DNA from: Acinetobacter sp. CS-2
Lineage (GTDB): Bacteria; Pseudomonadota; Gammaproteobacteria; Pseudomonadales; Moraxellaceae
Direction: 5' to 3'
Length of the DNA: 64,000 nucleotides
NCBI RefSeq assembly: GCF_016599715.1
Contig: NZ_CP067019.1
Span: 2,232,001-2,296,000, forward strand
Part shown: piece after piece, positions 15,527-25,357 of the stretch
How the letters are laid out: every line of letters starts with the position of its first letter
Numbering within the stretch: position 1 is the stretch's first letter
Program-made: the position numbers and the translations under genes
Notes under the pieces: generated by a model
Databases searched by the model: none
Seen by the model: the letters and a program-made list of their open reading frames with translations, nothing else
Told to the model about the DNA's origin: nothing

Positions 15527-16447
15527 TTAGTCCGCAACAAAACCTAAATTAACCATATTGATCCGTTTGTTTTGCCCTTCTTCTTCAGTTGAACAGCTGC
15601 CAGTGAAATCAATTTCACGCTGTGCATCTAAAGCTTCAAAGTCAAACAGTTCACGGTCAGCCAATTGTGAAGGCGATACATTCTGCATAGCACCAAAAAT
15701 ACTGTGTAAACGTTTTGGATACTGCTTATCCCATTCACGCAGCATGTCATTAATCATGGCACGCTGTAAATTTTCCTGTGAACCACATAAGTTACACGGA
15801 ATAATCGGGAACTGGCGCATTTCTGCATATTTGATGATGTCTTTTTCTTCCACATAAGCCAGCGGACGAATCAGGATATTTTTCTTGTCAGATGACAACA
15901 GTTTCGGTGGCATGGCCTTTAAGCTGCCACCATGGAACAGGTTCAAGAAGAAAGTTGCCATAATGTCATCACGGTGATGACCCAAAGCGACTTTGGTCGC
16001 ACCAATTTCTTGAGCAAAGCCATACAATGAACCACGACGTAGACGTGAACACACTGCACAGTAGGTTTTACCTTCAGGCGTCAGTTTTTTAGTAATACTA
16101 TAAGTGTCTTTTTCCAGAATATAATAAGGAATTTTATTTTCCTCTAAATAACGTGGTAAGACATCTTCAGGGAAACCCGGCTGCTTTTGATCCAGGTTTA
16201 CTGCAACTACATCAAAGTTGATCGGTGCAATGCGTTTAAATTGCAACAAAATATCCAGCAAGGTATAACTGTCTTTACCCCCAGAAATACAGACCATTAC
16301 CTTGTCGCCATCTTCGATCATTTTAAAATCACGAATGGCATGACCGACTTGACGGCGAAGCTTTTTCAACAAACGGTAATATGCCGAACTAGTGGGCAGT
16401 TCTGGTTTGAAATTAAATCCTTGTTCGGACTCAACTGGCGAGTACAT
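15527..16447 (-). CDS. ttcA: tRNA 2-thiocytidine biosynthesis protein TtcA
   Basis: 306 residues. The PP-loop ATP pyrophosphatase motif is SGGKDS at 55-60. Two CxxC pairs (Cys130/Cys133 and Cys218/Cys221) supply iron-sulfur ligands; three of these cysteines hold the cluster in the known enzyme. [19 protein letters not shown] and [11 protein letters not shown] are also family-typical. The enzyme thiolates cytidine 32 of certain tRNAs. The start at 16447 agrees with the usual length. A DnaA-box cluster lies about 180 bases upstream. Confidence 0.96.
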   Translation of the reverse strand: MYSPVESEQGFNFKPELPTSSAYYRLLKKLRRQVGHAIRDFKMIEDGDKVMVCISGGKDSYTLLDILLQFKRIAPINFDVVAVNLDQKQPGFPEDVLPRYLEENKIPYYILEKDTYSITKKLTPEGKTYCAVCSRLRRGSLYGFAQEIGATKVALGHHRDDIMATFFLNLFHGGSLKAMPPKLLSSDKKNILIRPLAYVEEKDIIKYAEMRQFPIIPCNLCGSQENLQRAMINDMLREWDKQYPKRLHSIFGAMQNVSPSQLADRELFDFEALDAQREIDFTGSCSTEEEGQNKRINMVNLGFVAD

Positions 16448-16624
16448 AGACGAGATTTACCCATAAATAAAAATACCGCGTAATTTTATCCGATTCAGTC
16501 TGAACACGCACCAAAAGAATGTAATTTCTGCAAATTGTTTATTACTACCCTTTTCATCTAAAACTCTCACGTTTATTTTGACCTGACGAGTTCAGTTTTG
16601 AGCCACAATGCTTGCCATTTGTAC

Positions 16625-16669
16625 TTTTCCACAGTTGTCCACAAAACCTGTGGATAACTTTGTGGATTT
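16625..16669. promoter_or_regulatory. Cluster of four DnaA-box-like 9-mers
   Basis: TTTTCCACA (16625-16633) and TTGTCCACA (16635-16643) lie in one direction. TGTGGATAA (16649-16657, the exact reverse of the TTATCCACA consensus) and TGTGGATTT (16661-16669) lie in the other. They are packed within 45 bases between ttcA and the transglycosylase gene and are followed by A/T-rich DNA with a perfect 13-base inverted repeat at 16714-16744. No dnaA, dnaN or other origin genes are present in the window. Confidence 0.6.
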
Positions 16670-16946
16670 TAAAACACTTGACAAGGTGTCAGACCTGTTA
16701 TTTAAGGCTTCTATTTAAATTGATCATTTTTTGATCAATTTAAATATTAATTAAAATCAATTGTTTATATGTGTCAAGTTATCCTGATTAAAAAAAAATT
16801 AATATTTTTTTTGATTACTATCTCAACAAACGGTACTTGATTTTTACAAACTATTGGTAAAATTAATGGAGTAATACTTTCCATCTTGTTTTTTTTTGTT
16901 AAACTCCACTTGTACTGTTTGGAACACATGTTTTCTATTTATAAAA

Positions 16947-17813
16947 ATGAAAAATAACTTTGTAAAAATTGGACTTTATTTTTTGGGGTGTGTAGCAGTT
17001 CAATCTGTTGCAACGACCAGTCATGCCGGCCAGACCATTTATCAATTAAAAGATTCGAATGGTACGACCTTGCTCACCAACAAGAAAAATCGTTACAACC
17101 ATCTCAAAGTCGAGAAAAAAACGTATTACCCAGACAGCAATATCCATAGTTATAGTAACTGGGGTTCATCCGAAGCTTCGGTACTGCCGAGTTATAGCCG
17201 CAATAAAAATGCTTTCGATTCCATTATTAAACAAGCCGCGTCTCAACATGGCATATCTGAAGGTCTGATTAAAGCAGTCATGCATACTGAATCAGGCTTT
17301 AATGTCAATGCACGCTCACCTGTCGGTGCCCAAGGCCTGATGCAGCTCATGCCTGCGACGGCAAGACGTTTTAATGTTTCAAATGCCTTTGATCCCTATC
17401 AAAATATTATGGGTGGAGCAAAATATTTATCCTGGTTAATGAAACGCTTTAACGGCAATACCTCACTGGTTCTGGCCAGTTACAATGCGGGTGAAGGCAA
17501 TGTAGCCAAATATGGCGGTATTCCACCTTTCAGAGAAACCCAGGACTATGTCAGACGTGTGAGCAGCCGTTTCAGCAACTTATATGCCAATGGCTTGGGT
17601 CATAGTTCGAACTCAACAAAATCTGGTTCCGATGGCGGCAAAATTATTGCCCAATCCAACAATGATAAATCCGCTTCATCACATGCAGCCCGTCGTTATA
17701 GTTCACAGCGTCAAATTATCATGGCATCCGATGGCAGTTTCACCGATGCCCCCGGCTCGTATGCCACGGCACATGCAACAGCTTCCGCAAGAATTTCAAT
17801 TGTTGACAATTAA
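16947..17813 (+). CDS. Periplasmic lytic transglycosylase (Slt domain, DUF4124-like N region)
   Basis: 288 residues from ATG 16947, which starts directly before a signal peptide (MKNNF, hydrophobic core, likely cut after TSHA); the longer frame to 16896 adds an unlikely prefix. Residues ~30-65 (TIYQLKDSNGTTLLTNK) resemble a DUF4124 module. The SLT domain at ~100-215 carries the catalytic Glu in AVMHTESGFNVNARSPVGA, then QGLMQLMPATARRFNV and LASYNAGEGNV. The ~70-residue tail is Ser/Gly-rich and probably disordered. It acts in murein turnover; it is separate from the MltF-like enzyme at 13710. Confidence 0.88.
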   Translation: MKNNFVKIGLYFLGCVAVQSVATTSHAGQTIYQLKDSNGTTLLTNKKNRYNHLKVEKKTYYPDSNIHSYSNWGSSEASVLPSYSRNKNAFDSIIKQAASQHGISEGLIKAVMHTESGFNVNARSPVGAQGLMQLMPATARRFNVSNAFDPYQNIMGGAKYLSWLMKRFNGNTSLVLASYNAGEGNVAKYGGIPPFRETQDYVRRVSSRFSNLYANGLGHSSNSTKSGSDGGKIIAQSNNDKSASSHAARRYSSQRQIIMASDGSFTDAPGSYATAHATASARISIVDN

Positions 17814-17948
17814 ATTGTTTTAGAAACTGCGCCATTATCGAGTTTTCTTAATTTTTCCTTGAATTTTTAAGACTTACACCTCATATTTAGAAAGATGATT
17901 TTTGATTTATAAATCAGATTATTTTTTTATTATAAGAGGATTTTCCCA

Positions 17949-18854
17949 ATGATGCGGATTGGTTTGTTCTTGCTAACCAACCTCGCGGTACTGGTAGTAG
18001 CTGGCATTATCTTGTCACTCTTCGGTGTCGGTAGTTACCATGGCGCGGGTGGCTTAAATCTAGGCAACCTGATGGTCATCTGTTTTGTCTTTGGTATGGT
18101 TGGCTCTCTCATTTCGTTGTTTATGTCGAAATGGATGGCAAAAAAATCTACCGGGACAGAGTTGATCGACCCCAATGCTCCGCGTAACCAGGCTGAAGCA
18201 TGGTTATTACAAGAAATTGCGCAATTATCGCAACGTGCCGGCATTAACATGCCAGAAGTGGGTATTTTCCCATCTTATCAGTCCAATGCTTTCGCTACAG
18301 GCTGGAATAAAAACGATGCATTGGTTGCCGTTTCAACAGGCTTGCTCGAACGCATGAATAAAGACGAACTTCGTGCGGTGCTTGCGCACGAAATTGGTCA
18401 CGTTGCCAATGGTGATATGGTCACGCTTGCCTTGATTCAAGGTGTAGTCAACGCCTTTGTCATGTTCTTTGCACGTGTGGTCGGTGACTTTATTGACCGT
18501 AATGTATTTGGTCGCGAAGATGGTGAAGCACCAGGCCTGGCTTATTTTGCCATTACCATGGTACTGGATATCGTGTTTGGTATTCTGGCCTCAGCGATTG
18601 TCATGTGGTTCTCTCGTCACCGTGAATACCGTGCTGATGAAGCGGGTGCACGTTTAGCCGGTAAACAGGCGATGATTTCTGCGTTACTGCGTTTACAGGC
18701 AGAATCAGAATTGCCAGATCAAATGCCGAAAGAAATGAAAGCTTTCTCTATTGCAGAAGGCAAAGAACAAGGTTTCAGCTTGGCTGCATTGTTCCAGACC
18801 CACCCTAGTATTGAACAACGTGTGGCTGCATTACAACAGTTAAATTGCCCATAA
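17949..18854 (+). CDS. htpX: Membrane zinc protease HtpX
   Basis: 301 residues opening [17 protein letters not shown], nearly the E. coli start. TM helices lie at about 4-25 and 39-60, with two more around 160-220. The zinc motif HEIGH is at 147-151 and the distal ligand is in [15 protein letters not shown]. The M48B protease degrades damaged inner-membrane proteins alongside FtsH, which is encoded at 33631. It has its own terminator and no co-directional partner. Confidence 0.96.
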   Translation: MMRIGLFLLTNLAVLVVAGIILSLFGVGSYHGAGGLNLGNLMVICFVFGMVGSLISLFMSKWMAKKSTGTELIDPNAPRNQAEAWLLQEIAQLSQRAGINMPEVGIFPSYQSNAFATGWNKNDALVAVSTGLLERMNKDELRAVLAHEIGHVANGDMVTLALIQGVVNAFVMFFARVVGDFIDRNVFGREDGEAPGLAYFAITMVLDIVFGILASAIVMWFSRHREYRADEAGARLAGKQAMISALLRLQAESELPDQMPKEMKAFSIAEGKEQGFSLAALFQTHPSIEQRVAALQQLNCP

Positions 18855-18876
18855 TCTGTTTAGATAGACGGGATAT

Positions 18877-18904
18877 AAAAAGCCTCCATGATGGAGGCTT
18901 TTTT
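18877..18904. terminator. Intrinsic terminator after htpX
   Basis: AAAAAGCCTCCAT-GATGGAGGCTTTTTT-type hairpin, nearly symmetric, 23 bases past the htpX stop. Confidence 0.88.
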
Positions 18905-19007
18905 GTGGCTAGATCCGCTAATAGACGGTCATTGAAATCAATGATTCACGCCACTTATGAGCGCTATATTGACAGCAATATCGTCGATTGATTGATCTTG
19001 CATGACC

Positions 19008-19595
19008 TTAAATATTCAGTGATTGCCACCATTGCCATAACCAGCCAAGTCCCAGCCATATGGCCATAATTAATAAAATGATAACAATAACGCCCAATAA
19101 GTCAGGAAGGTGCAGCCAGATCCAGGCCACGACAGGATTCCGCCAAAATGCAGAAGACTGCTGCTTCTGTTCCAGTCGTTCATGCAAAAAGGGATGGGTG
19201 ACATGTGACTCACTACGAATCTGATATTCCTCACGAATATGATCATGCACAATGGCTAAGGCTTTACGACTAGGACGAATAAAAACGTCAAAAATCGTTC
19301 CAGCAACGGGAATAAAACCGACCACCGCATCCATCATAGCCAATCTCAGCACTGGAGTCAGTTTGCTTTGCGGTACACCAATTTGCTTGGCTTTATAAAT
19401 GGCATAACAGGTCAATACAAAACCGGCAACATCGCCAGCCACAGGAATGGTACTTAAGGCAGCATCTGCCCCCACACCTTGTTTGGTGAATGGAATCCGT
19501 ACAACCGAATCCATCATATTCGCGAACTTGGCTAAATCGCGTTCCAAACGTACGACTTCCTGTTGGCTCAATTTTTTTTGTTGTTGCTCTGGCAT
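19008..19595 (-). CDS. DUF4112 membrane protein
   Basis: 195 residues. The conserved DUF4112 core is LDSxVRIPF-like (MMDSVVRIPFTKQGVGADAA), followed by STIPVAGDVAGFVLTCYAIY and DAVVGFIPVAGTIFDVF. A strong C-terminal TM segment (VIVIILLIMAIWLGLGWLW) follows an amphipathic region. I chose ATG 19595 over GTG 19601 because GGA then sits at a workable distance. Function is unknown for the whole family. It stands alone between htpX and the RND gene. Confidence 0.8.
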   Translation of the reverse strand: MPEQQQKKLSQQEVVRLERDLAKFANMMDSVVRIPFTKQGVGADAALSTIPVAGDVAGFVLTCYAIYKAKQIGVPQSKLTPVLRLAMMDAVVGFIPVAGTIFDVFIRPSRKALAIVHDHIREEYQIRSESHVTHPFLHERLEQKQQSSAFWRNPVVAWIWLHLPDLLGVIVIILLIMAIWLGLGWLWQWWQSLNI

Positions 19596-19772
19596 TGCCA
19601 CATTCCAAAAAAATAATGATCTAAATAATCGAGATTACATCATGTCTTTTCTACATGCTGTGTATAGATATGATTAATGTAGTGAAAGCCGGCTGAAATC
19701 AAGCTACCTCAGCCTAATTTGACTGAGACATTTACAAAGATATCTTAACTATTGAACAGTCTTATATAACAA

Positions 19773-19820
19773 GAAAATCCTTCAATATTCTCTTTTCGCT
19801 AAAGGAATATTGAAGGATAG
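19773..19820 (-). terminator. Terminator of the RND transporter gene
   Basis: TCCTTCAATATTC (19778-19790) pairs perfectly with GAATATTGAAGGA (19805-19817). On the minus strand the stem is followed by TTTTC, just past the transporter stop. Confidence 0.65.
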
Positions 19821-19831
19821 AACTAATCAGA

Positions 19832-22800
19832 TTATGTTTTCGGTTTGGTTTTCAACAGGGTACGAATCAGCACATACATAAAGGGAATAAAAATCAGCAC
19901 CAAAACGGTCGCAAACATCACTCCACCTAATACGCTCACCCCGATTTCCTGACGGCTAGCAGCCCCTGCACCAAAGGCAAATACCAACGGAATTACCCCT
20001 GCACCAAAGGCCAGAGAAGTCATCAGAATTGGGCGTAAACGCAGACTGGCCCCTTCCAGTGCAGCCTCAATCACACTGCGACCTTGTTGCTCGGCAAGTG
20101 CGGCAAACTCGACAATTAAAATGGCATTTTTACAGGACAAACCCATTGTGGTGAGCAAAGCAATCTGGAAATAAATGTCGTTTGGAAAACCGGCAAAATA
20201 ACTGAACAGGATATTGCCGCCAATCCCCAAAGGAATGGCACTTAATACCGTCGTAGGAATAGACCAGCTTTCGTACAGTGCCGCCAGACATAGGAAAATA
20301 AAGCCGATTGACAGCACATACAGCAATAAAGCCTGATTACTGGACTGTTTTTCTTCATAGGACAAACCGCTCCATGCCACGTCTATCCCCGGGTGCTGTG
20401 CCACCAGTTGCTCAACATCCCCCATTGCCACGCCCGAGCTGACATCCTTGGCAGTATCCGCTTCCATTTGTAGGGCGGTATAGCCCATATAACGGTTTAC
20501 CACATCTGGCCCGCCACTCCAGCTGACCGTGGCAAAATTGCTAAAAGACACCATCTGATTCAAGTCATTGCGCACATACCAATATTGCAGGTCTTCAGGT
20601 TTAGAACGGAATTCGGCATCGCCCTGCATCATCACCCGTTTAATCCGGCCGCGATCAATAAAATCATTGATATAGCTGCCACCCCATGCACTCGCCAAGG
20701 TACTGTTAATGGCGGTTTGTGACAGTCCATTGGCCATCGCCAGTTTCTGGTCAATATTGACCTTCAAACCGGCTTTATCAGGATTTGAACGCTTATCCAG
20801 ATTTTCAAAAGTGCTGTATTGTTTTGCCTGCTGCTGCAATTGCTTAAACTGGCTATCCAGATAGGCACGACCTTGACCATTGATATCACGAATCCAGAAA
20901 TCCAGCCCGTCAGTCTGGCCTAAACCACTGACCGAAGCCGGCATCGTCACATTAATCTGTGCATTCGGATTCTTTTTAAAATGCTTTAAGGCGCGTTCCC
21001 GAATCGCTTGGGCTGAATTTTCTTTGCCAGAACGCTCATCCCAAGGCTTTAAGGCAATAAAACCCTGACCTAAGTTTTGTCCCGTTCCCGCCATATTACG
21101 ACCATAACGCACCATCACAAGATTTACATTCTGTTTTTCATTTTGCAAAAAATACTGTCTAATCTGCTCACCAATTTCGGAACTTTTCGACATCGGTGCA
21201 CCATCTGCCAGCTTAAACTGCACATTGAGAATGCCCTGATCTTCACTGGGAATAAAACTGGTCGGCAAGGCCCGATAAAACAAGGCAAAAACACTGATCA
21301 GTGCAGCAAACAGTAGCAAACAAATGGCTTTATGCTGCAAAGTCAAAGTCGATAATTGAAGATAGCGCCTTTTTAAGCCATCCAAGTTTTGATTGAACCA
21401 AACCGCCCATCGGGCAGGCTGTGGATTCGGCTTTAAAATCAGAGCGCATAAAGCTGGCGTTAAAATCAGGGCAACAGCCAGCGATAAAGCCATAGCGACA
21501 ACTAAAGTAATGGAAAACTGGCGGTAAATTACCCCGGTTGAACCACCAAAAAATGCCATGGGAATAAACACCGCTGTCAGTACCAGCGTGATCCCCACCA
21601 ATGCCCCACTAATTTCCTGCATGGATTCAAGTGATGCCTGCTGAGCCGTCAGGTTTTTCTCATGCATCAGCCGCTCAATATTTTCCACCACCACAATGGC
21701 ATCATCCACCAGCAGCCCAATCGCCAGGACCAGAGCAAAAAGGGTGAGCGTATTGATACTCAAGCCAAGCACATACAATATCGCCATCGTGCCCAGCAGG
21801 ACCACCGGTACGGTAATTGCTGGAATCAGCGTCGCGCGCCAGTTTTGCAGGAACAGGAACATCACCACAATCACCAGCAACACGGCCTCCACCAGGGTTT
21901 TCACCACTTCTTTAATGGATTCTTTGACAAATGGCGTATTATCACGCGGATAAACCAGCTTATAGCCTTCAGGAAGCTGCTTCGAAATCTGCTCCACTTC
22001 AGCCTGAATCAGTGCTGAAGTCGCCAGGGCATTGGCACCGGAAGCCAGCGAAATACCTATCCCGGCAGAAGGAAAGCCGTTGATGGTATTCATGGATTGA
22101 TAATTTTCTGCCCCCAGTTCAATTCGGGCGACATCTTTTAAATAAATAAAGCTGCCATCACGCGCAGATTTGACAATGATATTTTCAAATTCCGGCACCG
22201 TTTTTAAACGTGAACCAGAAGTGACTTTGGCATTTAAATACTGGTCTGCTACTGTCGGTAAATCACCCACCGCCCCTGCTGCAACCTGGGTATTTTGCGC
22301 TTCAATAGCGGCGCGGATATCACTCGGCATTAAATTGTATTGTTTTAATTTTAACGGGTTTAGCCAGATGCGCATGGCATATTGCGAACCAAAGACATCA
22401 ACCTCCCCCACACCATCTATACGTGCCAGATCTTCTTCCAGGTGGGTCTGCATGTAGTCGGATAAGGCAATGCTGTCACTTTTTCCCGAAGCATCATATA
22501 GGCCAATGACCATGTGCGTGTCACCCAGTGACTTGAATACATTCACTCCCTGACGTTGCACTTCATCCGGTAAACGGTTCAGCACGCCATTAATTGCATT
22601 TTGTACCTGGACTTGTGCAGTATCGGGATCAGTGCCATTTTCAAAACTGATGTTAATGCGACTGCGCCCGGATGAATCACTGCTGGAACTAAAATACAGC
22701 AAATGATCAATGCCTTTTATTTGCTGTTCCAGCACCTGGGTGACACTTTCTTCCACCGTTTCTGCTGAAGCACCATTGTAGCTGGCACTGACGCTAATCC

Positions 22801-22927
22801 GTGGCGGGGCGATGTCAGGAAAGCGCTCTACCGGTAAATTCAGCGTTGCAAAAACCCCAAAAGCCATCAGGATAATGGCTAAAACACCTGCAAAAATCGG
22901 TCGATGAATAAAAAATCTAGACAGCAT
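19832..22927 (-). CDS. RND multidrug efflux permease, HAE-1 family, no adaptor beside it
   Basis: 1031 residues, full AcrB/MexB size, with 12 TM helices in two halves and two large periplasmic loops. The TM1 region is FFIHRPIFAGVLAIILMAFG. The proton-relay aspartate pair is in LLVDDAIVVVENIER (TM4) and the lysine in MGLSCKNAILIVEFA (TM10). Unlike most such pumps, no periplasmic adaptor or outer-membrane factor gene flanks it; neighbours are a DUF4112 gene and dgkA. It may borrow an adaptor made elsewhere. It differs from the opening remembered for AdeB, so I do not assign an Ade name. AGGA precedes the ATG. Confidence 0.92.
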   Translation of the reverse strand: MLSRFFIHRPIFAGVLAIILMAFGVFATLNLPVERFPDIAPPRISVSASYNGASAETVEESVTQVLEQQIKGIDHLLYFSSSSDSSGRSRINISFENGTDPDTAQVQVQNAINGVLNRLPDEVQRQGVNVFKSLGDTHMVIGLYDASGKSDSIALSDYMQTHLEEDLARIDGVGEVDVFGSQYAMRIWLNPLKLKQYNLMPSDIRAAIEAQNTQVAAGAVGDLPTVADQYLNAKVTSGSRLKTVPEFENIIVKSARDGSFIYLKDVARIELGAENYQSMNTINGFPSAGIGISLASGANALATSALIQAEVEQISKQLPEGYKLVYPRDNTPFVKESIKEVVKTLVEAVLLVIVVMFLFLQNWRATLIPAITVPVVLLGTMAILYVLGLSINTLTLFALVLAIGLLVDDAIVVVENIERLMHEKNLTAQQASLESMQEISGALVGITLVLTAVFIPMAFFGGSTGVIYRQFSITLVVAMALSLAVALILTPALCALILKPNPQPARWAVWFNQNLDGLKRRYLQLSTLTLQHKAICLLLFAALISVFALFYRALPTSFIPSEDQGILNVQFKLADGAPMSKSSEIGEQIRQYFLQNEKQNVNLVMVRYGRNMAGTGQNLGQGFIALKPWDERSGKENSAQAIRERALKHFKKNPNAQINVTMPASVSGLGQTDGLDFWIRDINGQGRAYLDSQFKQLQQQAKQYSTFENLDKRSNPDKAGLKVNIDQKLAMANGLSQTAINSTLASAWGGSYINDFIDRGRIKRVMMQGDAEFRSKPEDLQYWYVRNDLNQMVSFSNFATVSWSGGPDVVNRYMGYTALQMEADTAKDVSSGVAMGDVEQLVAQHPGIDVAWSGLSYEEKQSSNQALLLYVLSIGFIFLCLAALYESWSIPTTVLSAIPLGIGGNILFSYFAGFPNDIYFQIALLTTMGLSCKNAILIVEFAALAEQQGRSVIEAALEGASLRLRPILMTSLAFGAGVIPLVFAFGAGAASRQEIGVSVLGGVMFATVLVLIFIPFMYVLIRTLLKTKPKT

Positions 22928-23242
22928 ATATCCTGGTCACTTAAGTGCTAAGGTATAAAAAAATTCAACTCGATCATTGAATAACTAAAATGATTGATCT
23001 GATCTTGATCATCAATGACAAAACTATAAAAGCCAATCATATTTAACAGAAAAATAAGACTTTGCCTTAAATAAGGAGAAAATGTGAAGGAGTTTTCTTT
23101 ATTAAATTACCACGGCTTTTAAAGCAAGCTTAGGACATATTTTTTACTATTGCATTTCAATATTTTAATTAAGTTAATGTAATTAATTTTTGCTTAAGCA
23201 AAACCAAATATGATGGTGCAAATTATTGAATATTTAAGTGCA
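22928..23242. other. 315-base gap with no gene seen
   Basis: A/T-rich divergent region between the RND gene and dgkA. A TTGATC-rich patch lies near 22990-23015. I see no clear operator, RNA or short gene. Confidence 0.4.
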
Positions 23243-23617
23243 ATGAACTCTTATTCCCCCTTTAAAGGTAAAACCGGTGTTAAGCGTGTATTGAATGCAA
23301 CCCAGTATTCTCTTGCTGGTTTTAAATCTGCATTTATCCATGAAGCCGCTTTTCGTCAAATCGTCCTGATCAATGTCGTACTCATTCCGGGCAGTTTTTT
23401 TCTTGATGTGACCGCGGTTGAACAAGCGCTCATGGTTGCTGTCTGCTTACTGGCTTTGATTGTGGAATTATTGAATTCAGCAATTGAAGCCGTGGTCGAT
23501 CGTATTTCTTTGGACAAACATCCACTTTCAAAAAATGCCAAAGACATGGGCAGTGCTGCACAGTTTGTAGCCCTTGGCATCATCTTCTTTGTCTGGCTGA
23601 TTATTTTAATCCAGTAA
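23243..23617 (+). CDS. dgkA: Diacylglycerol kinase DgkA
   Basis: Small integral-membrane kinase of 124 residues from ATG 23243. The frame runs back to 23210, but the family begins near this point (NSYSPFKGKTGVKRVLNA). There are three TM helices, with the active-site helix around ELLNSAIEAVVDRIS and KNAKDMGSAAQFVAL. It phosphorylates diacylglycerol to phosphatidic acid, recycling lipid from envelope glycan synthesis. Shine-Dalgarno sequence is weak for either start. Confidence 0.93.
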   Translation: MNSYSPFKGKTGVKRVLNATQYSLAGFKSAFIHEAAFRQIVLINVVLIPGSFFLDVTAVEQALMVAVCLLALIVELLNSAIEAVVDRISLDKHPLSKNAKDMGSAAQFVALGIIFFVWLIILIQ

Positions 23618-23649
23618 TCATTTTACGGCTTTCATCTTTATCAATTTTC

Positions 23650-23677
23650 AAAAAGCACCTTTTATCAGGTGCTTTTT
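23650..23677 (+). terminator. Intrinsic terminator after dgkA
   Basis: AAAAAGCACCT-TTTATC-AGGTGCTTTTTT hairpin, 33 bases past the dgkA stop. Confidence 0.88.
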
Positions 23678-23707
23678 TATATCTCATTCTAAACTTTCTT
23701 TAAGACA

Positions 23708-23737
23708 TAAAAAAACCCGGCTTGTGCCGGGTTTTTT
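23708..23737 (-). terminator. Terminator of aceA
   Basis: AAAAAAACCCGGC-TTGT-GCCGGGTTTTTT, a GC-rich stem just beyond the aceA stop on the minus strand. Confidence 0.9.
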
Positions 23738-23752
23738 GAATCAGTTCAGTGC

Positions 23753-25357
23753 TTAGTGAGCAGAGAATTGGTTCATAGTGTTTTTAGAGTCATCACCAGC
23801 TTTAAGGGCATTGTCACCAGCGAAGATTTCTTTGTGGTCGTCACCGATGTCAGAACCCGCCATTGCTTGGTGTTTCACACAAGCGATGGTACCGCGGATT
23901 TCTTTACGTTGTACGCCAGCAACATAAGCCAACATACCTTCAGAACCGAAGTAACCTTGAGCAAGCTCGTGAGTAGAAAGAGCAGCTGTGTGGTAAGTCG
24001 GAAGTGTGATCAAGTGGTGGAACACACCTGCTTCACGAGAAGCATCTGCCTGGAATGTACGAACTTTTTCGTCAGCTTCAGCAGCTAATTCAGTAGCATC
24101 GTACTCAGCGCTCATTAATTTAGCACGGTCGTAAGCAGAAACGTCTTTACCTTCAGCAACCCAACGGTCGTAAGCTTGTTGACGGAAGTTTAAAGTCCAG
24201 TTGAACGATGGTGAGTTGTTATAAACAAGTTTCGCATTTGGAACAACTTCTTTAACACGGTTCACCATGTGAGCGATTTCGTCAACGTTTGGAGTTGCAG
24301 TTTCGATCCAAAGCAGGTCAGCACCGTTTTGTAGGCTAGTTACACAGTCAAGTACAACGCGGTCGATTTGAGTGCCTTCGCGGAACTGGTACAAACCAGA
24401 TGCTAAACGTTTAGGACGGTGAAGTTTACCATCACGTTTGATCAGAATTTCGTCTTCTTGCGCTTCTGAAATGTCAATTTCAGTTGTGTCTAAGTAGCTG
24501 ATGTATTGAGAAGCGATGTCACCTGGCTCTTTAACCACTGGGATTTTTTGAGTCAAGTCAGCGCCTTCAGAGTCAGTACGTGCAACGATGATACCGTCGT
24601 CAAGACCCATTTCTAAAAATGCATAGCGAAGCGCGTGGATTTTCGCGATGAAGTCTTCGTGTGGAACTGTTACTTTACCAGCTTGGTGACCACATTGTTT
24701 AGCATCAGAAACCTGGTTTTCGATTTGTAGTGCACAAGCACCCGCTTCGATCATTTTCTTAGCAAGTAAGTAAGTCGCTTCTTCGTTACCGAAACCAGCA
24801 TCGATGTCCGCAATAATTGGCACAACGTGAGTTTGGAAACCGTCGATTTGAGCAGTGATTTCAGCAGCTTTAGCAGTGTCACCAGCATCTTGTGCTTTTT
24901 TAAGTGCACGGAACAAATCGTTTAATTCTTTCGCATCAGCTTGACGCAAGAATGTATAGATTTCTTCGATCAATGCAGGAACAGAAGTTTTTTCGTGCAT
25001 AGATTGGTCAGGAAGTGGACCGAATTCTGAACGAAGAGCTGCAACCATCCAGCCAGAAAGGTAGATATAACGGCGTTCAGTCGTACCGAAGTATTTTTTG
25101 TTCGCAATCATTTTTTGTTGTGCGATGAAACCGTGCCAGCAACCTAATGATTGAGTATATTTGCTAGAATCAGCATCATAAGCAGCCATATCACGACGCA
25201 TAATCGCAGCTGTATATTTAGCAATGTCTAAACCAGTTTTGAAACGGTTTTGCATTTGCATACGTGCAGCGTCTTCAGCACTGATGTCTGCCCAAGTGTT
25301 GCCGAATTTCGCTTTTAATTCGCGGATTGCATCAATCGCTGTTTGGTATGTAGTCAT
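23753..25357 (-). CDS. aceA: Isocitrate lyase (large subclass)
   Basis: 534 residues, matching the ~530-residue subclass of pseudomonads and Acinetobacter rather than the 434-residue E. coli form. The catalytic loop is KQCGH at 220-224, with Cys222 as the general acid. Metal-binding PIIADIDAGFGNEEATY lies at ~180-197 and TDSEGADLTQ after it. The enzyme splits isocitrate to succinate and glyoxylate, allowing growth on acetate, fatty acids or alkanes, which fits the rubAB genes in this window. It is monocistronic. AGGAAAATATC precedes the ATG. The codon choice is strongly biased, as in highly expressed genes. Confidence 0.97.
   Translation of the reverse strand: MTTYQTAIDAIRELKAKFGNTWADISAEDAARMQMQNRFKTGLDIAKYTAAIMRRDMAAYDADSSKYTQSLGCWHGFIAQQKMIANKKYFGTTERRYIYLSGWMVAALRSEFGPLPDQSMHEKTSVPALIEEIYTFLRQADAKELNDLFRALKKAQDAGDTAKAAEITAQIDGFQTHVVPIIADIDAGFGNEEATYLLAKKMIEAGACALQIENQVSDAKQCGHQAGKVTVPHEDFIAKIHALRYAFLEMGLDDGIIVARTDSEGADLTQKIPVVKEPGDIASQYISYLDTTEIDISEAQEDEILIKRDGKLHRPKRLASGLYQFREGTQIDRVVLDCVTSLQNGADLLWIETATPNVDEIAHMVNRVKEVVPNAKLVYNNSPSFNWTLNFRQQAYDRWVAEGKDVSAYDRAKLMSAEYDATELAAEADEKVRTFQADASREAGVFHHLITLPTYHTAALSTHELAQGYFGSEGMLAYVAGVQRKEIRGTIACVKHQAMAGSDIGDDHKEIFAGDNALKAGDDSKNTMNQFSAH

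Noticed and set aside
16714-16744. 13-base perfect inverted repeat as a terminator or FNR/CRP site
   Set aside because: No T tract follows and the spacing does not match FNR or CRP boxes; recorded only as part of the DnaA-box region.
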